Assembly (NCBI GenBank): GCA_024710705.1
Contig: JANJUF010000095.1
Location: forward strand, 1-40,140
Direction of reading: 5' to 3'
Length of the DNA: 40,140 bases
Source of the DNA: Gemmatimonadaceae bacterium
GTDB taxonomy: Bacteria; Gemmatimonadota; Gemmatimonadetes; Gemmatimonadales; Gemmatimonadaceae
Part shown: in pieces, positions 1 through 6,825 of the stretch
Numbering within the stretch: position 1 is the first letter of the stretch
Layout of the letters: each line of letters starts with the position of its first letter
Position numbers and translations under genes: made by a program
Notes under the pieces: model-generated
The model's input: only the letters and a program-made list of their open reading frames with translations
Told to the model about the DNA's origin: nothing
Database searches by the model: none

Positions 1-4
1 GGGT

Positions 5-27
5 GCGCGCCGCCGAGTGCGGCGCGC
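5..27. terminator. GC-rich hairpin, possible terminator of an upstream gene
   Basis: Bases 5-13 pair perfectly with 19-27 (9 bp, all G/C) around a 5-base loop. The tail is only weakly T-rich, so termination is inferred from shape and from its position just before the tRNA promoter. Confidence 0.4.
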
Positions 28-58
28 TGCTCACCGCATTCTTTCAAGCTCGGCGCGG

Positions 59-86
59 TTGACCCGCATACACCCCCTGCTAACAT
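59..86 (+). promoter_or_regulatory. Sigma70-type promoter of the tRNA-Ser gene
   Basis: A TTGACC -35 hexamer (59-64) and a TAACAT -10 hexamer (81-86) are 16 bases apart. The predicted start near 93 is about five bases before the mature tRNA end at 98, as expected for a short RNase P-cleaved leader. Confidence 0.6.
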
Positions 87-97
87 TCGTGGCTGCT

Positions 98-184
98 GGA
101 CAGGTGGCCGAGTGGTTGAAGGCACCGGTCTCGAAAACCGGCATACCGGCAACGGTATCGAGAGTTCGAATCTCTCCCTGTCCG
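98..184 (+). tRNA. tRNA-Ser (anticodon CGA)
   Basis: This 87-base tRNA decodes UCG. The acceptor arm GGACAGG (98-104) pairs perfectly with CCTGTCC (177-183), and G184 is the discriminator base, which is usual for tRNA-Ser. The anticodon stem 125-129/137-141 closes the loop CTCGAAA with anticodon CGA at 132-134. A long variable arm and the TTCGAAT T-loop are present, as expected for a class II tRNA. CCA is not encoded. A second tRNA-Ser follows 83 bases later and may be co-transcribed. Confidence 0.96.
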
Positions 185-236
185 TGTAGGTCCCGGCGCG
201 CTGGCTAGCCTACTCAGCCGGCGCGTCGTCGTTTCC

Positions 237-257
237 CCCGGGGTGTGCTGCCCCGGG
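237..257. other. Hairpin between the two tRNA-Ser genes
   Basis: CCCGGGG (237-243) and CCCCGGG (251-257) form a 7-bp stem with a 7-base loop 11 bases before the second tRNA. It may be a processing signal or a terminator. No T-run follows on the plus strand. Confidence 0.3.
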
Positions 258-267
258 CGCTCCCCAG

Positions 268-355
268 GGACGGGTGGCCGAGTGGTTTAAGGCGCACGCC
301 TGGAAAGTGTGTGTACGTTAATAGCGTACCGTGGGTTCGAATCCCACCCCGTCCG
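268..355 (+). tRNA. tRNA-Ser (anticodon GGA)
   Basis: This 88-base class II tRNA decodes UCC and UCU. Acceptor arms GGACGGG (268-274) and CCCGTCC (348-354) pair perfectly, and G355 is the discriminator. The anticodon loop CTGGAAA (300-306) carries GGA at 302-304. The stem CACGC/GTGTG contains one G-U pair. A long variable arm and a GTTCGAA T-loop are visible. CCA is not encoded. Confidence 0.96.
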
Positions 356-366
356 TCGCGTAACGA

Positions 367-401
367 GACGCCCCGCCCGCGTACCCCGCCGGCGGGGCGT
401 C
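367..401 (+). terminator. Terminator-like hairpin after the tRNA genes
   Basis: Bases 367-377 pair perfectly with 391-401 (11 bp) around a 13-base loop, 11 bases after the second tRNA. There is no T-tract, so it may terminate weakly or act only as a 3' stabiliser. Confidence 0.5.
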
Positions 402-516
402 CCGCGTTGGGCCTCAAGGTGCCGCTCCCGCGACCGGACCGACACGCCGCCGTGACGCGCCAAGCAAACCTTTCCGGTGTACCCCGTGTCTGAATCAGTG
501 AACGCAGGAGGCACCC

Positions 517-693
517 ATGGAATCCACAGTGAAGCGCACAACCGAATCCCGCATCGACCTCTTCGACGCCCACGGCCGCCTGATCGGCACCATCGTCCGC
601 CCCATTGAGTCCGAGATCCTCGGCCCGGGACGCGAGAAGGTGTACCTGGCCCGCCGCGCCTCGTCCTCCGGTCGGACCTCGCAGGCCGCCTGA
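517..693 (+). CDS. Small protein of unknown function (58 aa) preceding pyrR
   Basis: A perfect AGGAGG ribosome binding site (506-511) lies five bases before the ATG, so translation is well supported. The 58-residue product has no signal peptide or membrane segment. Its middle (FDAHGRLIGTIV, then a Gly-Pro-Gly turn and EKVYLARR) looks like two or three beta strands and recalls the last strands of a beta-propeller blade such as those of the propeller proteins elsewhere in this window; that resemblance is my impression only. It ends in a Ser/Thr-rich tail. Only 48 bases separate it from pyrR, and the candidate PyrR-binding hairpin sits in that gap, so it may be the first gene of the pyr transcript. 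No function is recognised. Confidence 0.72.
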   Translation: MESTVKRTTESRIDLFDAHGRLIGTIVRPIESEILGPGREKVYLARRASSSGRTSQAA

Positions 694-698
694 ACCCC

Positions 699-727
699 GC
701 GCCGCTCCCGCGAGAGTGGGACGGCGC
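699..727 (+). promoter_or_regulatory. Candidate PyrR-binding RNA hairpin in the pyr leader
   Basis: GCGCCG (699-704) pairs with CGGCGC (722-727) and TCCC (706-709) with GGGA (718-721), with one bulged C at 705. The upper part reads UCCCGCGAGAGU, which fits the core UCCNGNGAG of the loop bound by PyrR in Bacillus. The hairpin ends a few bases before the G-rich ribosome binding site of pyrR (about 735-740). No T-tract follows, so translational control is more likely than attenuation. Binding is inferred; the structure and motif are seen. Confidence 0.5.
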
Positions 728-741
728 GCATATTTGGGGGA

Positions 742-1287
742 ATGTCTGCTGCCCCGGTGGTCCTCCTCAACGCGCGCGCCGTCGCGCGCACGATCTCGCG
801 CATGGCCGACGAGATCCTCGAACGCAATGACGGCCACGAGCGCCTCATGCTCGTCGGCATCCAACGCCGCGGCGTCCAGATCGCGGAGCGGCTCGCCGAT
901 GTGATCAAGGAACGCGAAGGCGCCGATGTCCCGCGCGGCGCCCTCGACATCACGCTCTACCGCGACGACCTCCAGACGGTGGGCCCACGCCCGGTGGTGG
1001 GGCAGACGCACCTGCCGGGCGCGCTCGAGGGCAAAGTGGTGGTCATCGTGGACGACGTGCTCTTCACCGGCCGCACCATCCGCGCCGCCCTCGACGAGCT
1101 CGCCGATTTCGGGCGCCCGGCCCGCATCATGCTCGCGGTGCTCATTGATCGCGGCGGCCGCGAGCTGCCCATCCACGCCGACGTGATCGGACAGAAGGTG
1201 ACGGTGCCGCCCGGCGGGCGCGTGGACGTCTTTGTGCCCTCGCTCGACCACCGCGACGAAGTGGTGATGGTCGGAGGCGCGACGTGA
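742..1287 (+). CDS. pyrR: PyrR, pyrimidine operon regulator / uracil phosphoribosyltransferase
   Basis: PyrR senses UMP/UTP and binds pyr mRNA, and many homologues also convert uracil and PRPP to UMP. At 181 residues it has the family's usual length. The PRPP-binding signature VIVDDVLFTGRT is at about residues 101-112, and the N-terminal part (LVGIQRRGVQIAERL) is the typical type I phosphoribosyltransferase beta-alpha unit. The ATG follows a G-rich ribosome binding site, TTGGGGGA. Its stop overlaps the GTG of pyrB by four bases, showing translational coupling. The hairpin at 699-727 suggests autoregulation of the operon. Confidence 0.95.
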   Translation: MSAAPVVLLNARAVARTISRMADEILERNDGHERLMLVGIQRRGVQIAERLADVIKEREGADVPRGALDITLYRDDLQTVGPRPVVGQTHLPGALEGKVVVIVDDVLFTGRTIRAALDELADFGRPARIMLAVLIDRGGRELPIHADVIGQKVTVPPGGRVDVFVPSLDHRDEVVMVGGAT

Positions 1288-2240
1288 GCCTCCTCGGCAA
1301 GGATCTGATCGGGCTCGCCGGACTCTCCCGCGAGCAGATCACCACCATCCTCGACGTCGCCGAACCGCTCCGCGAAATCTCCGAACGCACCATCAAGAAG
1401 GTCCCGACCCTGCGCGGCATGACGGTCGTGAACCTCTTCTTCGAGCCCTCCACGCGCACTCGCATCTCGTTCGAGTTCGCCGAGAAGCGGATGAGTGCCG
1501 ACACCGTGAACGTGGCCGCCAGCGCGTCCAGCATCTCAAAGGGCGAAACGCTGGTGGACACGGCGCGGAACCTCGAGGCCATGCGCATTGACATGGTCGT
1601 GGTGCGCCACGGCTCCTCGGGCGCGGCCCGCTTCCTCGCCGAACGCATCAAGTCCAACGTCATCAACGCCGGCGACGGCACCCACGAGCATCCCACGCAG
1701 GGCTTGCTCGACCTGCTCACCCTGCGCCAGCGCTTCGGCTCGCTCGAAGGCCGCCGCGTCTGCATCGTGGGCGACGTGCTGCACTCGCGGGTGGCCCGCT
1801 CCAACATCTGGGGGCTCAAGGCCCTCGGCGCCGACGTGGCCGTCTGCGGGCCGCGCTCGCTGCTGCCCAACGCCATCGACGAGATGGGCGTGACCGTGTT
1901 CAACCGCGTCGAGGCCGCCATCGAGTGGGCCGAGGCGCTCAACGTCCTGCGGCTGCAGCTCGAGCGCATGCAGGCCGGCTACATCCCGTCGCTGCGCGAG
2001 TACAACCGCGTCTTCGGCGTCACCAGCGCGCGGCTCAAGGCCGCGCCCCGCGAACTGCTCATCCTCCACCCCGGGCCCATGAATCGCGGCGTCGAGATCG
2101 ATTCCGACGTCGCCGATGGCCCGCACTCCGTGATCCTCGACCAAGTCACCAACGGCGTGGCCATCCGCATGGCCGTGCTCTATCTCCTCGCCGGCAACAA
2201 GGCCGCGCTCGCCGACGTCGCCAAGGGAGGTGCCGCTTGA
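1284..2240 (+). CDS. pyrB: Aspartate carbamoyltransferase catalytic subunit
   Basis: PyrB condenses carbamoyl phosphate and aspartate to carbamoyl aspartate, the committed step of pyrimidine synthesis. The 318-residue protein carries FFEPSTRTR (carbamoyl phosphate site), SISKGET (the active-site loop Lys from the neighbouring subunit), HEHPTQ, RLQLER and LHPGPMNRG (aspartate site). All catalytic residues expected from the E. coli enzyme appear present. The GTG start overlaps the pyrR stop by four bases, and pyrC overlaps its end by four. No pyrI regulatory-subunit gene is nearby, which fits a PyrR-regulated enzyme without allosteric subunits. Confidence 0.97.
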   Translation: MSLLGKDLIGLAGLSREQITTILDVAEPLREISERTIKKVPTLRGMTVVNLFFEPSTRTRISFEFAEKRMSADTVNVAASASSISKGETLVDTARNLEAMRIDMVVVRHGSSGAARFLAERIKSNVINAGDGTHEHPTQGLLDLLTLRQRFGSLEGRRVCIVGDVLHSRVARSNIWGLKALGADVAVCGPRSLLPNAIDEMGVTVFNRVEAAIEWAEALNVLRLQLERMQAGYIPSLREYNRVFGVTSARLKAAPRELLILHPGPMNRGVEIDSDVADGPHSVILDQVTNGVAIRMAVLYLLAGNKAALADVAKGGAA

Positions 2241-3526
2241 CCGCGCCCCTGCTCATCAAGGGCGGCCGACTGGTCGATCCCTCGCAGAACCTCGACGCCG
2301 TGGGCGACCTCCTCCTGCAGGACGGGAAGGTCGCGGCCGTCGGCGGGACCATCGCGGCTCCGGCAGGCGCGCAGGTGGTCGAGGCCAAGGGCCTCGTCGT
2401 GTCGCCAGGCATGATTGACGTGCACGTGCATCTGCGCGAGCCAGGGCGCGAGGACGTCGAGACCGTGGCGACGGGCGCGCACGCCGCCGCCGCAGGCGGG
2501 TTCACCGCGGTCTGCGCGATGCCGAACACCAAGCCGGTGACCGACAACCAGGCTACGGTTGGCTTCGTGAAGCGCCAGGGTGAGGCCGCCGGATTCGCCC
2601 GCGTCTATCCCTACGGCGCGATCTCCGTCGGGCAGCAAGGCGAGACGCTGGCCGAGTTTGGTGAGATGGTGGCCGCCGGGGCCGTCGCCGTCTCCGACGA
2701 TGGCAAGCCGGTAGAGAACTCGCACCTGATGCGCACCGCGCTCGAGTACGCCCTCACCTTCGGCATTCCGGTGGTGGAGCACTGCGAGGTGATGTCGCTC
2801 GCCCACGGCGGCTCCATGAACGAGGGCGTCGTCTCGGCGCGCCTGGGCCTCAAGGGCATTCCCGCGGAGGCCGAGGAGATCGATGCCATTCGCTGCATCC
2901 TGCTCGCCAAGCGCACTGGCGGGCACGTCCATCTTTGCCACCTGAGCACGAAGGGCAGCGTGGATCTCGTGCGCTGGGGCAAGGCGCAGGGCATCAACGT
3001 CACGGCGGAAGTCTGCTCGCACCACATCTCGCTCACCGAGGATGCGGTGGAGGGCTACAACACCAACGCCAAGATGAATCCGCCGCTGCGCACCCGCGCG
3101 GATGTCGAGGCGCTGAAGGAGGGGCTGAAGGACGGCACCATTGACCTGCTTGTGACCGACCACGCACCGCACCACTACGACGAGAAGGAGCGCGAGTTCG
3201 CCGATGCGCCCAATGGCATCGTGGGGCTGGAGACGGCGCTGGGCGTGAACATCACATATCTGCTGGAGCCGGGCGTCCTGTCGCTCTCACAGCTCGTGGA
3301 CCGCATGAGCTGCCTGCCGGCCAAGGTCTTCCACCTGCCGGGGGGCACGTTGGCCAAGGGCAGTATCGCCGACGTCACCGTGTTCGACCCCAAGCGGGCC
3401 TGGACGGTGGACCCCACCAAGTTCAAGTCGAAGGGGCGGAATACCCCCTACGGCGGGCACCAACTCCGGGGCCGGGCGATCTGTACCGTGGTGGGCGGGA
3501 AGATCGTCCATCAACTGGTGGACTGA
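2237..3526 (+). CDS. pyrC: Dihydroorotase (type I)
   Basis: PyrC cyclises carbamoyl aspartate to dihydroorotate. The 429-residue protein is an amidohydrolase barrel with the zinc motif HVHLREPG, the ligand region SDDGKP, HLSTKGS and the catalytic TDHAPHH. These motifs are of the type I (Bacillus-like) class, which is catalytically active, not the inactive PyrC' partner of some PyrB complexes. I chose the TTG at 2237: it overlaps the pyrB stop by four bases, follows AAGGGAGG (2223-2230), and gives the usual N-terminus (LIKGGRLVDP). The reading frame stays open further upstream inside pyrB, but that part is a shadow. Confidence 0.95.
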   Translation: MTAPLLIKGGRLVDPSQNLDAVGDLLLQDGKVAAVGGTIAAPAGAQVVEAKGLVVSPGMIDVHVHLREPGREDVETVATGAHAAAAGGFTAVCAMPNTKPVTDNQATVGFVKRQGEAAGFARVYPYGAISVGQQGETLAEFGEMVAAGAVAVSDDGKPVENSHLMRTALEYALTFGIPVVEHCEVMSLAHGGSMNEGVVSARLGLKGIPAEAEEIDAIRCILLAKRTGGHVHLCHLSTKGSVDLVRWGKAQGINVTAEVCSHHISLTEDAVEGYNTNAKMNPPLRTRADVEALKEGLKDGTIDLLVTDHAPHHYDEKEREFADAPNGIVGLETALGVNITYLLEPGVLSLSQLVDRMSCLPAKVFHLPGGTLAKGSIADVTVFDPKRAWTVDPTKFKSKGRNTPYGGHQLRGRAICTVVGGKIVHQLVD

Positions 3527-3535
3527 GGGCCGGAA

Positions 3536-4132
3536 ATGACCCTGGCCGCTTCGCGAGCCGCGATCGTCCGGGTCTGCCGTCGGTTGTACGAGGCCGGGCT
3601 GATTGCGGGGCAGGACGGGAACGTCTCCGTCCGGCTGCCGGGCAACCGGGTTCTTGTCACGCCGGCTGGAATGTCCAAGGTTGATGTGCGGCCGTCCGAC
3701 CTCGTGCTACTCTCGCTGGACGGTCGGCCGACGAAGGGGCGGCGGAAGCCCTCGTCGGAAGTGGCGGTGCATCTCGAGATCTACGCGGGACGCCCGGACG
3801 TGATGGCGGTGGTGCACGCGCACCCGCCCACGGCGACGGGGTTCGCGGTGGCAGGGGAGACCCTGCCACGGAACGTGCTTCCCGAGCTGGAGTATTCGGT
3901 CGGAGCGGTGGCCTTGGTGCCGTATGGGCCGCCGGGCACGGTCGAGCTGGCCAAGCGGTTTCGGCCCTATCTTTCAGGGCACGACGCGTGGCTGATGGCG
4001 AACCACGGCGCGTGCACGGCAGGCCCAAGCTTGCTGGTGGCGCACCAACGGATGGAAAGCTTGGAGCACGCGGCGCGGATCGTCCTCGCCGCGCGCGCGG
4101 TGGGCAGGATCAACACGTACCCGACTGAGTGA
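3536..4132 (+). CDS. Class II aldolase/adducin family protein
   Basis: This 198-residue protein belongs to the zinc-dependent FucA/AraD family of sugar-phosphate aldolases, epimerases and dehydratases. Visible features are GQDGNVSVR (phosphate loop) near residues 25-33, TPAGMSK, the general acid/base region SSE (Glu75), zinc ligands His94 and His96 in HAHPP, and His157 in MANHG. The substrate cannot be told from sequence alone; L-fuculose-1-phosphate, methylthioribulose-1-phosphate and ribulose-5-phosphate are all possible. It starts nine bases after pyrC and abuts the next gene, so it is probably transcribed with pyr genes, though no metabolic link is obvious. Confidence 0.9.
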   Translation: MTLAASRAAIVRVCRRLYEAGLIAGQDGNVSVRLPGNRVLVTPAGMSKVDVRPSDLVLLSLDGRPTKGRRKPSSEVAVHLEIYAGRPDVMAVVHAHPPTATGFAVAGETLPRNVLPELEYSVGAVALVPYGPPGTVELAKRFRPYLSGHDAWLMANHGACTAGPSLLVAHQRMESLEHAARIVLAARAVGRINTYPTE

Positions 4133-5166
4133 TGCGCAAAGGCGATTCGACCCGGCTGGAGGCGCTTGAGGCGCTGCTGGCCGAGAAGCGGAAGCACGAG
4201 GGGTACCTGGCGAAGCTCGAGGAGCGGCGCGCGGGCACCCCCGAGCACGTCTTTGTACGGCTGCGCGATGAATACATCACGAAGCTGATGGACGCGCAGG
4301 TGCGCGCGGCGGCGGAAGCCGAGTCGCTCTCCGAGGGATTGGTCGAGGACGAGGCCGCGGTGAAGGAGGCTGAGGAGAAACTCCACGCCATCGAAGAGGA
4401 GAAGCTCGAGGCCGAGCTGCGCGCCGCGGTGGGGGAGATTGACCCCAAGGAGTGGCAGAAGAAGCTCACGGTGTTCAATGCGTCCATCTCCATGGCCGAG
4501 AAGGAGCGCGATGCGCGGAAGGGGATCTTCGAGCGCACGCGGACCATGCTGACCGAGGCGCTGGGGAGCATCGCGGCGTCGAATGCGTCGGGCGCGCCCA
4601 GCAGTGGGGAGTCGCCCTCGGCACCGTCGAAGCCGCGGCCCACGCAGACGATGCAGGGCGGACCGAATTTCGATGAACTCGCGTTTCTGAACTCGGTGGT
4701 CACGAAGCCGAGCCCCACCGGCACGCCGGTGGCAGGGACGCCGAAGGCGGACTCCGCGTCGGATCGCGGTGCGAAGCCGACGCCCACTCCGGAGCGCGTT
4801 CCGCGACCCACGCCCACCGAAGGCCCTTCAGCGCCAGTGCCGCCCCGCTCGAGCGGGGCGCACGCGCAGCCGTCGCTGCCGCTCACCGCCGCGCCGGAGG
4901 CTCCGGCAGCGGAAGCGAAGCCGGAGCCCGAGCCGAAGGCCGAGGCCAAGGCGGCCGAACCGAAGGCCGAGGCCAAGCCCAAAGCCGCGCCGCCCAAGCC
5001 CCTCCCCGAAGACGAGGAGGAGGACAGCGTCCCCAGCGTGCTCGGCCGCCCCACGCCGCGCACCTCGCAGGCCATCAAGACGCTCAAGTGCGCCGAGTGC
5101 GGGTCGATGAACTACCCGACGGAGTGGTACTGCGAGCGTTGTGGCGGGGAACTGGCGGCGCTGTAG
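4132..5166 (+). CDS. Coiled-coil protein with C-terminal zinc ribbon
   Basis: The roughly 344-residue product has three parts. Residues 1-140 are charged and Glu/Lys/Ala-rich with heptad-like spacing, a coiled coil. Residues 145-310 are a low-complexity Pro/Ala/Lys/Glu linker. The last 30 residues contain CAEC and CERC, a four-Cys zinc ribbon. There is no signal peptide, so it is probably cytoplasmic. The layout recalls coiled-coil/zinc-ribbon proteins of the CT398/YbgF-like or DUF164 type, but I do not assign a family. The ATG at 4132 shares one base with the preceding stop; GTG 4129 is an alternative start. No function is proposed. Confidence 0.8.
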   Translation: MRKGDSTRLEALEALLAEKRKHEGYLAKLEERRAGTPEHVFVRLRDEYITKLMDAQVRAAAEAESLSEGLVEDEAAVKEAEEKLHAIEEEKLEAELRAAVGEIDPKEWQKKLTVFNASISMAEKERDARKGIFERTRTMLTEALGSIAASNASGAPSSGESPSAPSKPRPTQTMQGGPNFDELAFLNSVVTKPSPTGTPVAGTPKADSASDRGAKPTPTPERVPRPTPTEGPSAPVPPRSSGAHAQPSLPLTAAPEAPAAEAKPEPEPKAEAKAAEPKAEAKPKAAPPKPLPEDEEEDSVPSVLGRPTPRTSQAIKTLKCAECGSMNYPTEWYCERCGGELAAL

Positions 5167-5207
5167 TCGATTGGTGCCGTCTCGGACCTCGTCATCGAGA
5201 CAATCCT

Positions 5208-6305
5208 GTGCCGCTTCAGACTGCTGTGCGACGACTTGCCGCCTCCACCGCTCTGCTCGTGGGCGCGTCAATTGTTTTCGGCTGCGGAGACTCCGAGCCT
5301 GACTTGCACGGCCCTTCGTGGACGGAACTCGAACCCATCGTGCTCCGGGACACCGGCAGCCTCTCCGTCGGCGCGATCTCGGGGTTCGCCGTCTTGGGAG
5401 ACAGCTCCTTCGTGGTGTCCGACCGACAAGCAGGTTCACTCGCGGTCTACGGCGGATCCGGCGTGCGGACCGGCACCTACGGCCGACGCGGAGCGGGGCC
5501 CGGCGAGTGGAGATTCGGCCCCTCGTTGGTGGTTCCGCTTTCCACTGAGACCGTGGCAGTGGGGGACGGCCCCTCTACGGCGATTCTCACTACGGCCGAT
5601 TTTACGGAGTTGGCCCGTCTCCAGAAGCCGTCGCCTGCGGCGCAACCAATTGGGGAGCTGAACGGTGCGCTCGTCTTCGGATTCATTGACCGCGAGCGTG
5701 GCACCGCTTTCGTCGCGCAATCGCCCCTGGAGGCCAGCGACCTCGCGTTCGGGCACGTTCCGGAGTTCGCGCGCGCGAGCGAGATACTCTCTTCGTACTT
5801 CTCGCACGCGGCGCTGAAGACCTTCGGCAGCGATTCAGTCGCGACGGCGTTCCAGAGCTCGAACTTCCTGTATCTGCAGTCGCTCTCAGGTGGGGCGGTG
5901 GACAGCGTTCCCATCCCTCCGATCACGCGACGAGGCGCCCTGGAGGACGAGATGCGTCTGGTCGCGGGTGGCAGGGCGGATATCGCCGAGAGCCTGCTTT
6001 ACCGCCCGTCATACCCTCAGCTTATCATTCGAGTGGCGCCCGACGTTTGGGGAATCGTATTTGCCGACCTCACGCAAGAATCGGGGCGGATGACGGGACA
6101 ACTCCACCTGGCGCTGGTTTCGCACGACGGATCGTCGTGTGGGGAATACGCGCTGCCCGTGCGTCCGGACCCGCTGCCGTTCGTGAGCGCCGTTGGCGCG
6201 ACGCTGTACGCGATCAGTTACGTGGACCACGAGGGCGACGCCGTACCCTTGGTGCAACGCTTCGTCATAAACGACTCCAGCTGCGGAAGGCCGCGCACGC
6301 GCTGA
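5208..6305 (+). CDS. Lipoprotein, 6-bladed beta-propeller (NHL-like)
   Basis: The product (about 365 residues from GTG 5208, or from GTG 5226) starts with a short basic stretch, a hydrophobic core and a lipobox ending VFGC, followed by an Asp-rich tether, so it is probably an envelope lipoprotein. Blade-like repeats follow: FAVLGDSSFVVSDRQAGSLAVY, then YGRRGAGPGEW, the GxGPGEx turn typical of NHL/6-bladed propellers of this lineage. Such domains bind proteins or peptides; the ligand is unknown. Codon use is looser and less GC-rich than in the neighbours, suggesting an accessory or acquired gene. The longer upstream reading frame overlaps the zinc-ribbon gene and was rejected as the start. Confidence 0.82.
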   Translation: MPLQTAVRRLAASTALLVGASIVFGCGDSEPDLHGPSWTELEPIVLRDTGSLSVGAISGFAVLGDSSFVVSDRQAGSLAVYGGSGVRTGTYGRRGAGPGEWRFGPSLVVPLSTETVAVGDGPSTAILTTADFTELARLQKPSPAAQPIGELNGALVFGFIDRERGTAFVAQSPLEASDLAFGHVPEFARASEILSSYFSHAALKTFGSDSVATAFQSSNFLYLQSLSGGAVDSVPIPPITRRGALEDEMRLVAGGRADIAESLLYRPSYPQLIIRVAPDVWGIVFADLTQESGRMTGQLHLALVSHDGSSCGEYALPVRPDPLPFVSAVGATLYAISYVDHEGDAVPLVQRFVINDSSCGRPRTR

Positions 6306-6333
6306 GCAAGCAGGAGCACGGAGACGGACTCAC

Positions 6334-6403
6334 CACGAAGACACGAAAGGCTCCGAACTGCGCTGAAATCTCAGCGCGCGTCGGAGCCCTTCGAGTCTCT
6401 GTG
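6334..6403. repeat. 70-base imperfect palindrome between convergent genes (REP-like)
   Basis: CGAAAGGCTCCGA (6344-6356) pairs with 6381-6393 with one mismatch, CGCTGA (6361-6366) with TCAGCG (6371-6376), and the pairing continues outward with interruptions to 6334/6403. It lies between the ends of the propeller gene and rpsT, so it could end both transcripts. The outer arms (CCACGAAGACACGAA and the CTCTGTGTCTCTGTGG type) look like mobile intergenic repeat sequence. Confidence 0.6.
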
Positions 6404-6441
6404 TCTCTGTGGCAATGCACGCCCATGAAGGGCGCCCAGAA

Positions 6442-6675
6442 CTACTTCGACTTCGCCAGCGACGACTTATGCCGAGCGGCGGCATTCGCGTGGATCAACC
6501 CCTTCCGCGCCGAGCGGTCGAGGAGCTGCACGGCCTTCGCCTTCTCGGCCGGGCTGGCCGTGCCGGACTTGGCCGTCTTGAGCGCGCTGCGGAGGGTGGA
6601 ACGCTGCGCACGATTGCGCGCGGTAGCCACCTTGGTCTTGCGCATGTTCTTCTTCGCGGAAGCGATTCTCGGCAC
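6442..6675 (-). CDS. rpsT: 30S ribosomal protein S20
   Basis: S20 is a primary binder of the 5' domain of 16S rRNA. The 77-residue product is short for the family (usually 80-90) but has the expected Lys/Arg/Ala-rich helical composition and the N-terminal signature RIASAKKNMRKTK, with HANAAARHKSSLA near the end. The start is GTG at 6675, preceded closely by AGGA. It is a single-gene unit, divergent from scpA, with a good promoter at 6741-6769. Confidence 0.93.
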   Translation of the reverse strand: MPRIASAKKNMRKTKVATARNRAQRSTLRSALKTAKSGTASPAEKAKAVQLLDRSARKGLIHANAAARHKSSLAKSK

Positions 6676-6740
6676 TGGTCCTGACTCTCTGCAAAATGAG
6701 GTATTCGGCGGGGGCGGACGCGCCCTCCGTTAGCCCCGGA

Positions 6741-6769
6741 AGTCTAGTCGCCACGCAATCTTACGTCAA
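6741..6769 (-). promoter_or_regulatory. Promoter of rpsT
   Basis: Read on the minus strand, TTGACG (6769-6764) and TAGACT (6746-6741) are separated by exactly 17 bases, upstream of the rpsT GTG at 6675. The predicted leader is about 60 bases. Confidence 0.65.
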
Positions 6770-6782
6770 CCCAGCCGCCGCT

Positions 6783-6810
6783 TTGACTCCGTCGCCGCGA
6801 GGTGTACCTT
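6783..6810 (+). promoter_or_regulatory. Promoter of the scpA run
   Basis: TTGACT (6783-6788) and TACCTT (6805-6810) are 16 bases apart. Transcription would start near 6817, which rules out the in-frame GTG at 6802 and favours GTG 6826 with a very short leader. Confidence 0.55.
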
Positions 6811-6825
6811 TCGCCCCGACTGCCC

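Noticed and set aside
17..208. Short plus-strand frame over the first tRNA
   Set aside because: It lies across a perfect tRNA-Ser and its promoter.
214..1251. A 345-codon minus-strand frame across the second tRNA, the small gene and pyrR
   Set aside because: It crosses a tRNA and two plus-strand genes that have good ribosome binding sites.
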